Below are positions 42,904-50,521 of a DNA stretch of 64,000 bases, piece by piece. The DNA is taken from NCBI GenBank assembly GCA_964385405.1, contig CAYLOT010000001.1, forward strand, positions 124,001 through 188,000, in the 5' to 3' direction. The notes beneath the pieces are model-generated. The model worked only from the letters and a program-made list of their open reading frames with translations. It was not told the origin of the DNA and ran no database searches. Numbering within the stretch: the first letter of the stretch is position 1; each line of letters starts with the position of its first letter. The stretch comes from CAIZGX01 sp964385405 (lineage in GTDB: Bacteria; Bacteroidota; Bacteroidia; Flavobacteriales_D; Sanyastnellaceae). The position numbers were made by a program, and so were the translations under genes.

Positions 42904-44328
42904 TTAGTTGAAGTGAAGTTGGTGAGCAATGTTTTTTTTCCAATTTGTAGGTGAAGTGGGATTTTTCAGAAGTGGTGGAAATACCTTATTCTTCGCGGTT
43001 ATTACGTGTTTGCTTACACGTGAGGTGAAGTTCTTTTTGTTCTTAATGAAATGATAAATCTTGACTTCTGATTTTTTTATTTTTTTGGAAAGAATGAGTT
43101 CATGTGAGAGCGACTCAATCTGAGCTCCGCGTATTTCAATGAAATAGTAATATTTTGGAAAGTGCTTCAATAGTTTTTTAATAAATGAAGCTTGATCTTG
43201 TGTGGGAATAATATTCTCAAGATTGTCAATGCTTATCCAACCGTAGTCGTTATGAAAATCCATTTCAAACTGCATCTGATCGTGTGACATAATCTGGGTA
43301 AGTAGGTGTATCTTTTTTTGCTCGGTAGCACTCAATTGGAAGTACTGCACACGTTTTTTATTCGCATATTCGAAGAGAAAGGTGTATCCGTAATTGTTGC
43401 CTTCACTATCATTGATATTCGCTTGAATCAATTGTGGAAGTCCGAAATCTTTTAGAATCTTCGATGTTTTTTTGAGATCGAAATATTTTTCGAATTCGAC
43501 GGTATTCCGATAGCCATCTTCAATTTTTTTGAATGCGATTGGGTGAAAGGGATTGTGGTTCTGTGATGTGTTGAGCAACGTTCGTTGAAAGAACATGCCC
43601 ATGGTTGAAAAGCTCTGACGGATATACCAAGACAGAGATTCGGCAAATTCATCGAGGCCATTGAAGTCTGAAATTTCGAACAGTTGAAAAAAGAAATCGG
43701 CGAATGGAGGCTCACCTTCTTTTCGTGGTTCCTTTTTACGCATTTTCAGAGCTGGAGTTCTTTGAAGAAACTCTTTTTCTACTTCACCTATGAAGGTAGA
43801 TTCGTCGGCAAGTCGAAATACAGCGCCAAGAAGCTCAGAACGGGTGACGCAAAGTGGCGTGAGTGGCTGCTCTCTGGGTTGAGCCAAAAGAAAGTTTCTG
43901 GCGGTCTCAAATAAACTAAGGGTAGGTTGCGTAAAAAGTTGTCCGTCGCCATTGGTATAATCGAATACTAATTCTTCGTTAAAGATTATTTGGAAGTTCG
44001 CAAGTACAGCTTCTCTCTCGTTTTGAGCAGGCTTAAATTCATAGGTCTGATGATAAATGCCAATTTCAGAATGCATCTCGAAAGCAATTTTGAGAGGCTT
44101 ATTGAAATCATTCACGAGATTCTTGAAGTTTGCATAGGGACTGAAAGAAGTAAATCGTTTTACTTCTTTCATTTCTTGATCGTTCAATGGGAAGAGTTCC
44201 AGTAATTTAATTAAGCTACTTTTTCCTGTAGCTAATTCACCAACAAGGAAATTTAATTTCCCAATTTCCCAGGTTTGTTTTTCGTGAAATAATGTGAAAT
44301 TTTCTGCGTGAATAAAGAGTTTAAGCAT
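42904..44328 (-). CDS. ABC-type (AAA_15-like) ATPase
   Basis: 474 residues, soluble. The P-loop GELATGKS is at residues 30-37. In the C-terminal half, QLSATEQKKIHLLTQIM is an ABC signature-like motif, YGWISIDNLENIIP is a Walker B-like strand (Asp followed by Asn-Leu-Glu), and YYYFIEIRGAQIESLS is a possible switch region. The insert between the two halves is long and helical. Such SMC/RecF-like ATPases include OLD and other defence or repair proteins, and no nuclease motif is visible. It is the first gene of the ATPase-VWA-Cys4 operon. Its promoter has a palindrome. Confidence 0.72.
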   Translation of the reverse strand: MLKLFIHAENFTLFHEKQTWEIGKLNFLVGELATGKSSLIKLLELFPLNDQEMKEVKRFTSFSPYANFKNLVNDFNKPLKIAFEMHSEIGIYHQTYEFKPAQNEREAVLANFQIIFNEELVFDYTNGDGQLFTQPTLSLFETARNFLLAQPREQPLTPLCVTRSELLGAVFRLADESTFIGEVEKEFLQRTPALKMRKKEPRKEGEPPFADFFFQLFEISDFNGLDEFAESLSWYIRQSFSTMGMFFQRTLLNTSQNHNPFHPIAFKKIEDGYRNTVEFEKYFDLKKTSKILKDFGLPQLIQANINDSEGNNYGYTFLFEYANKKRVQYFQLSATEQKKIHLLTQIMSHDQMQFEMDFHNDYGWISIDNLENIIPTQDQASFIKKLLKHFPKYYYFIEIRGAQIESLSHELILSKKIKKSEVKIYHFIKNKKNFTSRVSKHVITAKNKVFPPLLKNPTSPTNWKKNIAHQLHFN

Positions 44329-44710
44329 AGTTTTTTGGTCTTCTTAGCGAAAGTATTTGTTAGGTGTGCAGCAGTGCTGCATTTAAAAAAAAGCAAAGCA
44401 ATGGCTGTTCCAGAGTATGCGGTAAGTGCCGAAAACAAAGGAGTGTAGCTTATTAAAAAAAAATAAGGGGTGATTTTTTCAAATCGGGAAATCAAAAGTA
44501 GAATGACATTTCGCGCGATGGAGCAAATAGTTTTTAACTGTTGAAAAAATGGAAGGCGAGCATCATTGTTCAAAAATATTTATTTTCAATAATGATAAGG
44601 GTTTTGTAAAATTTCAAAATAAATTTCAACGAGGAATTTAATTTTTGGCATGGTCAAATAATTATCCACAATGGAGAGGAAGGTGATTTTTCGTCCTAAT
44701 TTCACTCCCT
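44329..44710. other. Divergent 382-bp intergenic region between ATPase operon and xseA
   Basis: AT-rich stretch with a palindromic candidate operator near the ATPase gene. One perfect DnaA-box sequence TTATCCACA (44662-44670) stands alone, too little for an origin. A weak TAATTTCA lies before xseA. I see no gene and no RNA structure I can support. Confidence 0.55.
44348..44381 (-). promoter_or_regulatory. Promoter and palindromic operator of the ATPase operon
   Basis: On the minus strand TACTTTCG (one mismatch to TAnnTTTG) lies 19 bases before the ATG. Twelve bases further upstream stands a perfect 7-bp-arm palindrome, TGCAGCAGTGCTGCA, in the spacer/-33 zone where a repressor would block the polymerase. 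Confidence 0.5.
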
Positions 44711-46081
44711 ATGTCAGCCCCGAAAAAAACATTCACCCTTCTTCAACTCACGCAAAGTATCCGAAAGGCCTTGGAGGTCTCTTTTGACGGGCGTTATTGG
44801 ATAGTTGCAGAAATGAATAAGCTTAACCTTTATCCGCAAAGCGGACATGCCTATCCGGAATTGGTTGAGAAACAGAATGGGGTAATTGTCGCGGAAATAA
44901 AGGGAATACTTTGGAAAAGCACCTTTGAACGCATTAATCAGATGTTCATTGATGTTCTTAAGGAACCTTTGAAAGATGGTATTAAGGTTCTTATGCATGT
45001 CTCGGTTGGATTTGATTCGAAATACGGTGTCTCTTTGACGATTCATGAGATTGATCCAAACTATACGCTTGGAGATCTAGAACAAGAAAAGTTGAACAGT
45101 ATTCAATCGTTGAAGCAACAAGGTATTTTCGATTTAAATCGAAAGAAGTCCTTGGCTATGCTTCCGCAACGTCTGGCAATTATCTCTGTAGAGAATAGCA
45201 AGGGCTATCAAGATTTTACCCATGTGCTCGACGAAAATCAATGGAAGTACAAATTCTTCCACATGCTTTTTCCATCTTTGTTGCAAGGCGACAAGGCTGT
45301 TGCCGATTTAACGCATCAGCTCAATCGAATACGCAAAGTAGCACATCATTTCGATGCGGTAGTTATTGTGCGTGGAGGGGGAGGAGATATTGGACTGGCC
45401 TGCTATAACAATGTAGGTTTGTGCAAGGTCATTGCCGAATTTCCGCTGCCTGTGCTGACCGGAATAGGTCATCGCGTGAACGAGTCGGTTGCCGATATGG
45501 TGGCTTATAAGAATCTGATTACTCCCACAGATTTAGGGAATTACTTCATACAGAAGTTTCATAATTTCTCTTTGCCTGTTCAGCGGGCTGAAGAGGCCTT
45601 GGCAGATAAATCGTTACGAATTCTTTCAGAAACGAAATCGAAGCTGCATGCCTTCGTGCTGCTGTTTCGTTCGGTGGTTGAAACAACTTTGGTTAAGAAC
45701 ACTTCTAAAATTGAGACTCTTCGCGTGGGTTTGCGCACCAATACCATTCAGTTGGTCGTTAACGAAAAAGGAAATATTCAGAAACATTCCAAGGCTTTGG
45801 CCAACGATGCACGAACACTCCTCACCGCCGAGCGTGTCTCTGTATCTAAATTGCAAGAGGGAATGAAGAACCGAATAAACGTTCGGTTGTCGAAAGAAGA
45901 AATGAAAGTAAACGGATTGGAAAACAGCGTTCGTTTATTAGATCCACGCAATGTGTTGAAGCGCGGATTCAGTATAACCTTAGTAAATGGAAAAGCTGTA
46001 ACCGATGAGAGTGAAGTAAAATCGGGTGAAGAGATAACGACTATGTTGTATTACGGAACAATAAAATCTAGAAAAGAATAA
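44711..46081 (+). CDS. xseA: Exodeoxyribonuclease VII large subunit
   Basis: 456 residues. It is the catalytic subunit of the single-strand exonuclease that trims DNA ends in both directions in mismatch and recombination repair. The OB-fold (SFDGRYWIVAEMNKL to SLTIHEIDPNYTLGD) occupies the first 110 residues. The core has IISVENSKGYQDF, VIVRGGGGDIGLACYNN and TGIGHRVNESVADMVAYKNLITPTD, and the C-terminal coiled coil ends with DPRNVLKRGFSITLVNGK. It ends just before xseB. Palindrome copy 4 lies in the coiled-coil codons. Confidence 0.95.
   Translation: MSAPKKTFTLLQLTQSIRKALEVSFDGRYWIVAEMNKLNLYPQSGHAYPELVEKQNGVIVAEIKGILWKSTFERINQMFIDVLKEPLKDGIKVLMHVSVGFDSKYGVSLTIHEIDPNYTLGDLEQEKLNSIQSLKQQGIFDLNRKKSLAMLPQRLAIISVENSKGYQDFTHVLDENQWKYKFFHMLFPSLLQGDKAVADLTHQLNRIRKVAHHFDAVVIVRGGGGDIGLACYNNVGLCKVIAEFPLPVLTGIGHRVNESVADMVAYKNLITPTDLGNYFIQKFHNFSLPVQRAEEALADKSLRILSETKSKLHAFVLLFRSVVETTLVKNTSKIETLRVGLRTNTIQLVVNEKGNIQKHSKALANDARTLLTAERVSVSKLQEGMKNRINVRLSKEEMKVNGLENSVRLLDPRNVLKRGFSITLVNGKAVTDESEVKSGEEITTMLYYGTIKSRKE
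45870..45887. repeat. 18-bp palindrome ACCGAA-N6-TTCGGT, copy 4
   Basis: ACCGAATAAACGTTCGGT, inside xseA, in yet another reading frame (codons AAC CGA ATA AAC GTT CGG). Confidence 0.8.
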
Positions 46082-46086
46082 ATGAT

Positions 46087-46284
46087 ATGAGTGAAGATCA
46101 AATAAATTATGCCCGCGCTTTTGAAGAATTGCAGGCTATCGTAACCGAAATTGAATTGGGACAAATAAGCGTTGACATCTTATCTGAAAAGGTTAAACGA
46201 GCTTCAGAACTTATAGCTATCTGCAAAACGAAGCTGACTTCAACGGAAGAGGATGTGAATCAGATTTTGAAAGAGCTTGAATAG
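46087..46284 (+). CDS. xseB: Exodeoxyribonuclease VII small subunit
   Basis: 65 residues, the usual size. The N-terminal NYARAFEELQAIVTEIELGQIS and the helical hairpin with LSEKVKRASELIAICKTKL are those of XseB, which binds the coiled coil of XseA. It follows xseA by five bases. The stop is followed almost at once by a 12-bp repeat array. Confidence 0.95.
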   Translation: MSEDQINYARAFEELQAIVTEIELGQISVDILSEKVKRASELIAICKTKLTSTEEDVNQILKELE

Positions 46285-46289
46285 CAGAT

Positions 46290-46339
46290 TCTCCGAAAGA
46301 TGTTGCACCAGATGTTTCACAAGATTGCTTCGCAAAGTT
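46290..46339 (+). repeat. 12-bp tandem repeat, locus d (about four units)
   Basis: Units TCTCCGAAAGAT, GTTGCACCAGAT, GTTTCACAAGAT and a variant beginning TGCTTCGCAAAG. In one frame it would read SPKDVAPDVSQD. It lies in the 73-base gap between xseB and bglX and supplies part of the bglX promoter. Confidence 0.8.
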
Positions 46340-46352
46340 GTCCTTAATTTTG
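46325..46352 (+). promoter_or_regulatory. Promoter of bglX (TTG-N17-TAATTTTG)
   Basis: TTG, 17 bases, then TAATTTTG, only five bases before the bglX ATG, so the transcript should be leaderless or nearly so. The TTG lies in repeat-derived DNA. Confidence 0.6.
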
Positions 46353-46357
46353 CAGAT

Positions 46358-48985
46358 ATGTCACACTTGAACCTGCGAATACTATTTCTTGCTTGCGTGG
46401 CATCTTTGCAATTGCACGCCCAGATACTACCTTACAAGAACTCGGACCTACCCGTAGAAACGCGTGTGAGTGATTTGCTTTCGCGCATGACTGCAGAAGA
46501 AAAGTTCTATCAAGTTTTCATGATTGCGCACGATGGACTGTTCCAAGAATCTGATTACACACATGGAATTTTTGGGATTGAAATGAATACCTCGGGACTG
46601 AATGAGGGTGCTGGACAACAGATGTTGGATTATTCAAAGGGAAATGCAATTGAGACGGAACTCACTGAAATGCTTCGTATTCAGAAGTATTTGGTCACAC
46701 AAACACGATTGGGAATTCCTGCAATCTTTTTTGGAGAATCTTTACACGGAGTGGTGGCGAAGGGAAGTGTTTCTTATCCGCAGTCGATTGCGCTTGCAGC
46801 AAGTTTTAACACATCGTTAATGGAAGAAGTTTCGGATGCTATTGCAACAGCTTCGTTCCAACGTGGATGGCGCATGGTGCTTTCACCGGTGGTGAACGTT
46901 GCAACTGATGTCCGCTGGGGAAGAACAGAAGAGACCTATGGGGAAGACCCATATCTGTCAAGTCTCTTTGGAGCTGCGTTCGTTCGTGCCTTCGAGTCGA
47001 AGAACATTGTTGCAACTCCGAAGCATTTTGTTGCAAACGTGGGCGATGGCGGAAGGGACAGCTATCCCATTCATCTCGACGATAAAGCCTTGAATGAAAT
47101 TCATTACCCTCCTTTCCGCGCGTGTTTCGACGCGGGAGCCCGTGGCGTGATGGCTAGCTACAACTCGCTCAATGGTGTGCCTTGCAGCATGAATGCGAAT
47201 CTCCTTCAACATACATTAAAGGAGAATTGGAAGTTCAACGGTGTTGTTATTTCAGATGCGGGCGCTGTGGGTGGAGCGAATGTGCTGCACAGCACTTCGC
47301 CCGATTATCCCACGAGTGGAAAGCAAGCCATAGAAAATGGAATGGATGTTATTTTTCAAACATCAATTCATCACGATAAATTATTCTCTTCACCTTTTTT
47401 GAAAAATGAAGTTCGCACCTCGGCATTGGATTCTGCTGTTGCGCGTGTTTTACGATTGAAATTTGAATTGGGATTGTTCGATAATCCGTATGCAGAGTAT
47501 CATGAAATAGATTTGAAACTTCAGCAAGAACTTGCCCTGAAAGCTGCAGAGGAATCCATTGTGTTGTTGAAGAATGAAAACAATGTCTTACCTATTTCTT
47601 CCAACTACAAAAAAATACTGGTGGTGGGTGAAGACGCGACTGACTGTCGCTTGGGCGGATACAGCGGAAGTGGCTATTCCTTGGTAAGTGTTTTAGATGG
47701 AATGAAGGAACACTACGAAGGCGATGTGGGTATAGAATACGCGAGAGGATGCAGTCGCAGAATTGAAAAGGATGTAATTCTTCCGAGAGAAAATTTGTCA
47801 GAGATTCAAGCACGTTATTTTTCTGAATTGAATTTTCAAGGGGTTGAGGTGATTAAGAAATGGAAAGGTGTTCTAGATTTTTATTACACCTTCTATTCTC
47901 CCCATGAACAAATTCAAAAGGAAAAATTCAGCGCGAGATTTGAAACGGTTTTTACGCCTTCCGATAACAATTGGGAAGCCATTGGGTTGAAGGGTAACGA
48001 CGGTTTTCGTATGTACGTGAACAACGAATTGGTCATTGATCAGTGGGAAAAAGTTTCGTTTCATTCGGTGCTTCATTCTATGAAATTGGAAAGAGGAAAG
48101 TCTTACAATCTTCGAATTGAATTTCGCGAAACCTTTGGAAACGCTCAATTGGCCTTGGTTGGAAGAAGAAAGAATACAGACGCTGAAGAAATTCAACGCG
48201 CAATTTCACTATCGAAAAAAGCCGATGCAATTGTTGTTGTTGCCGGAATTGAAGAAGGAGAGTTTCAAGATAGAAGTAAGTTGTCTCTGCCGGGAAATCA
48301 GGAGAATTTGATTTTGGAATTAGCGAAAACAGGCAAGCCAATCGTTGTTGTTTTAGTTGGCGGAAGCGCCATTGTTATGGAGCGTTGGTTGAATGAAGTA
48401 GATGGTGTTGTTATGATGTGGTATGCCGGAGAGCAGCAGGGTTACGCCCTTGCGAATGTTTTATCTGGAAAGGTGAATCCAAGCGGAAAATTACCCATCA
48501 CTTTTCCGCGTAATGAGGGACAATTGCCATTAAGCTATTGGCACGAACCAACAGGAAGGGGAAGTGATTACATAGACGGAACTGGGCTACCGTTATTTCC
48601 TTTCGGATACGGGAAAAGTTACACTTCGTTTTCATTGACTGACTTGAACGCCAGTGAAAAGGGTGAGGGCAGAAATAAATATGTTGAAGTCAAACTAAGT
48701 TTGAAAAACACAGGTGCAGTCCCTGGTAGTGAAGTAGTTCAAATGTATGTTCAGCGTCCGAATTCATTGCGCGTAGAAGCCGTTCAGAAGTTGAAAGGAT
48801 TTCAGAAAGTTTTCCTTCAACCCAACGAAGAAAAGGAATTGGTTTTTCATATTGGACAGCAAGAGCTTCAAGAGTATATGGGAAACAACGAATGGAAATT
48901 TCATTCAGGAAATTACCGCATCATGTTCGGAAGTTCGAGTAGAGAAATTCAACAAGAATTTTTGTGGGAATATTTTCCGAATTAA
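46358..48985 (+). CDS. bglX: Glycoside hydrolase family 3 beta-glucosidase with PA14 insert
   Basis: 875 residues. A signal peptide (core RILFLACVASLQLHA) sends it to the periplasm or beyond. The family 3 N-terminal barrel includes the nucleophile region GVVISDAGAVGG (Asp in SDAG) and HFVANVGDGGRDSYPIH. A PA14 domain is inserted in the C-terminal domain (residues about 500-610, EVIKKWKGVLDFYYTF to GFRMYVNNELVIDQW). The fibronectin III-like end has NTGAVPGSEVVQMYV. It hydrolyses terminal beta-linked glucose or xylose. I start at MSHLNL, because the upstream 27 codons are repeat DNA plus the promoter. Confidence 0.93.
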   Translation: MSHLNLRILFLACVASLQLHAQILPYKNSDLPVETRVSDLLSRMTAEEKFYQVFMIAHDGLFQESDYTHGIFGIEMNTSGLNEGAGQQMLDYSKGNAIETELTEMLRIQKYLVTQTRLGIPAIFFGESLHGVVAKGSVSYPQSIALAASFNTSLMEEVSDAIATASFQRGWRMVLSPVVNVATDVRWGRTEETYGEDPYLSSLFGAAFVRAFESKNIVATPKHFVANVGDGGRDSYPIHLDDKALNEIHYPPFRACFDAGARGVMASYNSLNGVPCSMNANLLQHTLKENWKFNGVVISDAGAVGGANVLHSTSPDYPTSGKQAIENGMDVIFQTSIHHDKLFSSPFLKNEVRTSALDSAVARVLRLKFELGLFDNPYAEYHEIDLKLQQELALKAAEESIVLLKNENNVLPISSNYKKILVVGEDATDCRLGGYSGSGYSLVSVLDGMKEHYEGDVGIEYARGCSRRIEKDVILPRENLSEIQARYFSELNFQGVEVIKKWKGVLDFYYTFYSPHEQIQKEKFSARFETVFTPSDNNWEAIGLKGNDGFRMYVNNELVIDQWEKVSFHSVLHSMKLERGKSYNLRIEFRETFGNAQLALVGRRKNTDAEEIQRAISLSKKADAIVVVAGIEEGEFQDRSKLSLPGNQENLILELAKTGKPIVVVLVGGSAIVMERWLNEVDGVVMMWYAGEQQGYALANVLSGKVNPSGKLPITFPRNEGQLPLSYWHEPTGRGSDYIDGTGLPLFPFGYGKSYTSFSLTDLNASEKGEGRNKYVEVKLSLKNTGAVPGSEVVQMYVQRPNSLRVEAVQKLKGFQKVFLQPNEEKELVFHIGQQELQEYMGNNEWKFHSGNYRIMFGSSSREIQQEFLWEYFPN

Positions 48986-49773
48986 TGTGGATTGAAAATC
49001 ACGAGCAAGGGAATGGCAATTAGTAATAGCAGTCCGAGAATTTTCAATCTTCCTATCGGACTGAACAAATTTTGCCCAAACCACAGTCCGAATCTTCTGA
49101 GGTATTGATGTTCCGACTCTCTGATTCGATGTTTTTTTTCTCTTTTGTTAATAGGATCGTCGTCTTTTTTTCCGAATATTTTGAGCGCTGTTAATTTTAA
49201 AATTCTCAGTAAACCTCTAACAAGATAGAATATGAATGCAGCTATTGACAAAAAGAACAATAATATTAGAAAAATGAATCCGTCGCTAACCCCAGTTGCT
49301 GACTGTCCAATAAGGGCAAGCAGTCCGCCCGAAACACCGCCGATAAGCATTGCGAGTAAAACGAGTTTGAAATCTCTTCCGATTCCTTTTTTGAGTTGTT
49401 CTACCGTTTTTGGTTTTCTTATCGGGGGACCAAAGAAGGCCTCTTTGTTCGCATTTGTTAAATTGGTTTCCTTTTGTCCGAAGTAATCATCTTCTTTCTT
49501 CGTTGGTGTAATGGTGTCGGAAGGAGGGTTAAATTCTACATTCTTGGAAAGATCTTGCGAAACATCTGTTTCAAGATTCTTCGAAAGGTCTGGTGAAACA
49601 TCTATTTCAAGATTCTTCGAAAGATCTTGCGAAGCACCTGCGAGAGGCCCCGTCGGTTTTGGGTGAAGCCAGGAAACATGATATCCCTTGTTGTATATCC
49701 GCTTTTCAATGGAGCAAGAGGTAAAGACGATTACACAAAGAAGGAGTACTAACTGATTTAGGTTTAATCTCAT
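48982..49773 (-). CDS. Lipoprotein C of the EKRxYxxGYHxxW family, with tetrapeptide repeats
   Basis: 263 residues. The signal ends VIVFTSC (lipidated Cys20), then SIEKRIYNKGYHVSWLHPK. Residues about 47-78 are eight 4-residue repeats (ASQDL, SKNL, EIDV, SPDL, SKNL, ETDV, SQDL, SKNV) encoded by 12-bp DNA units shared with lipoprotein A. A polar stretch and four hydrophobic segments follow (FKLVLLAMLIGGVSGGLLAL and so on). Function is unknown. Predicted topology is a lipid anchor plus C-terminal inner-membrane helices. Its stop shares the TTAA with the convergent bglX stop. Confidence 0.75.
   Translation of the reverse strand: MRLNLNQLVLLLCVIVFTSCSIEKRIYNKGYHVSWLHPKPTGPLAGASQDLSKNLEIDVSPDLSKNLETDVSQDLSKNVEFNPPSDTITPTKKEDDYFGQKETNLTNANKEAFFGPPIRKPKTVEQLKKGIGRDFKLVLLAMLIGGVSGGLLALIGQSATGVSDGFIFLILLFFLSIAAFIFYLVRGLLRILKLTALKIFGKKDDDPINKREKKHRIRESEHQYLRRFGLWFGQNLFSPIGRLKILGLLLLIAIPLLVIFNPH
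49540..49635 (-). repeat. 12-bp tandem repeat, locus e (coding, eight units)
   Basis: Minus-strand units GCTTCGCAAGAT, CTTTCGAAGAAT, CTTGAAATAGAT, GTTTCACCAGAC, CTTTCGAAGAAT and so on. The first two differ from lipoprotein A's array by one base in 24. It encodes the linker of lipoprotein C. Confidence 0.9.
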
Positions 49774-49846
49774 GTTTAACGGTATGAACGAGTAGTGAAA
49801 TTAAGGAAATTTGCCTGTTCTTGTAAACATGGTGAGTAGTTTATTG

Positions 49847-49875
49847 TTTGAACGCTGTGATTCGAAATAACTTTA
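49847..49875 (+). promoter_or_regulatory. Promoter of the nitroreductase (TTTG-N17-TAACTTTA)
   Basis: TTTG, 17 bases, then TAACTTTA, one mismatch to TAnnTTTG, 16 bases before the ATG. The spacing is good. Confidence 0.5.
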
Positions 49876-49891
49876 CAAAAAATTGAAGATT

Positions 49892-50521
49892 ATGAATGTA
49901 GTTGAAAGAATGGAGTGGAGATATGCCGTGAAGGCAATGAATGGGGAAAGAGTTAGCGGTGATAAAATTGAGCGAATTTTAGAAGCAATACGTTTGTCGC
50001 CCTCCTCGAGTGGTTTACAGCCATATGAGCTTGTGTTAGTTACGAATCAAGAATTGAAGAAAGAACTCAGAGCAGCGGCTAACAACCAAAGTCAGGTGGA
50101 AGACTGTTCACACCTTTTGATTTTCGCGGCTTGGGATACGTATACCGAAGAGCGCATTAACAAGTGGTTTGATTTGGTAAATGAAGTGAGAGGGGTGAAG
50201 AGTGAAGGATGGGAGAATTATAGGAAGTACCTTTTGAGTAGCTATCCGAAGCGTTCAGCGGCGGTGAACCACGAGCATACCTCGAAGCAGGCCTATATTG
50301 CGTTGGGTGTAGCCATGCTTGCAGCTGCAATGGAAGAAGTAGACTGTACGCCAATGGAAGGATTCAATCCGGCAGAGGTTGATCGCATTCTAGGGCTCGA
50401 AGCCAAGGGCTTGAAGTCGGTGCTGCTACTTCCGTTGGGATATAGAAATCCTGAGAAGGATTATTTAATCAATGCGAAGAAGGTGCGGAAGTCGATGAAT
50501 GATTTCGTTCTTCAACTTTAA
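49892..50521 (+). CDS. NAD(P)H-dependent nitroreductase
   Basis: 209 residues, nitroreductase family, FMN-dependent. The N-terminus (MEWRYAVKAMNGERVS) has the FMN phosphate-binding Arg. RLSPSSSGLQPYELVLVTN (residues about 35-53) binds the flavin, and MAAAMEEVDCTPMEGFNP and the C-terminal LLPLGYRNPEKDYLINAKKVRK are as in NfsB/YfkO-type oxygen-insensitive enzymes. Likely substrates are quinones or nitroaromatics. I start at MNVVER, because the earlier in-frame start is TTG. Its stop shares TTAA with the convergent lipoprotein D gene. Confidence 0.88.
   Translation: MNVVERMEWRYAVKAMNGERVSGDKIERILEAIRLSPSSSGLQPYELVLVTNQELKKELRAAANNQSQVEDCSHLLIFAAWDTYTEERINKWFDLVNEVRGVKSEGWENYRKYLLSSYPKRSAAVNHEHTSKQAYIALGVAMLAAAMEEVDCTPMEGFNPAEVDRILGLEAKGLKSVLLLPLGYRNPEKDYLINAKKVRKSMNDFVLQL

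Noticed and set aside
44253..44573. Open frame of 106 codons on the minus strand upstream of the ATPase gene
   Set aside because: It overlaps the ATPase gene and the promoter region in another frame and has no recognisable feature.
44662..44670. DnaA box TTATCCACA, possible origin
   Set aside because: A single 9-mer is expected by chance about once in two such windows, and there is no cluster of boxes, no dnaA or gidA nearby.
46277..46357. N-terminal extension of bglX
   Set aside because: It would run through repeat DNA and the promoter, overlap xseB, and bury the signal peptide.
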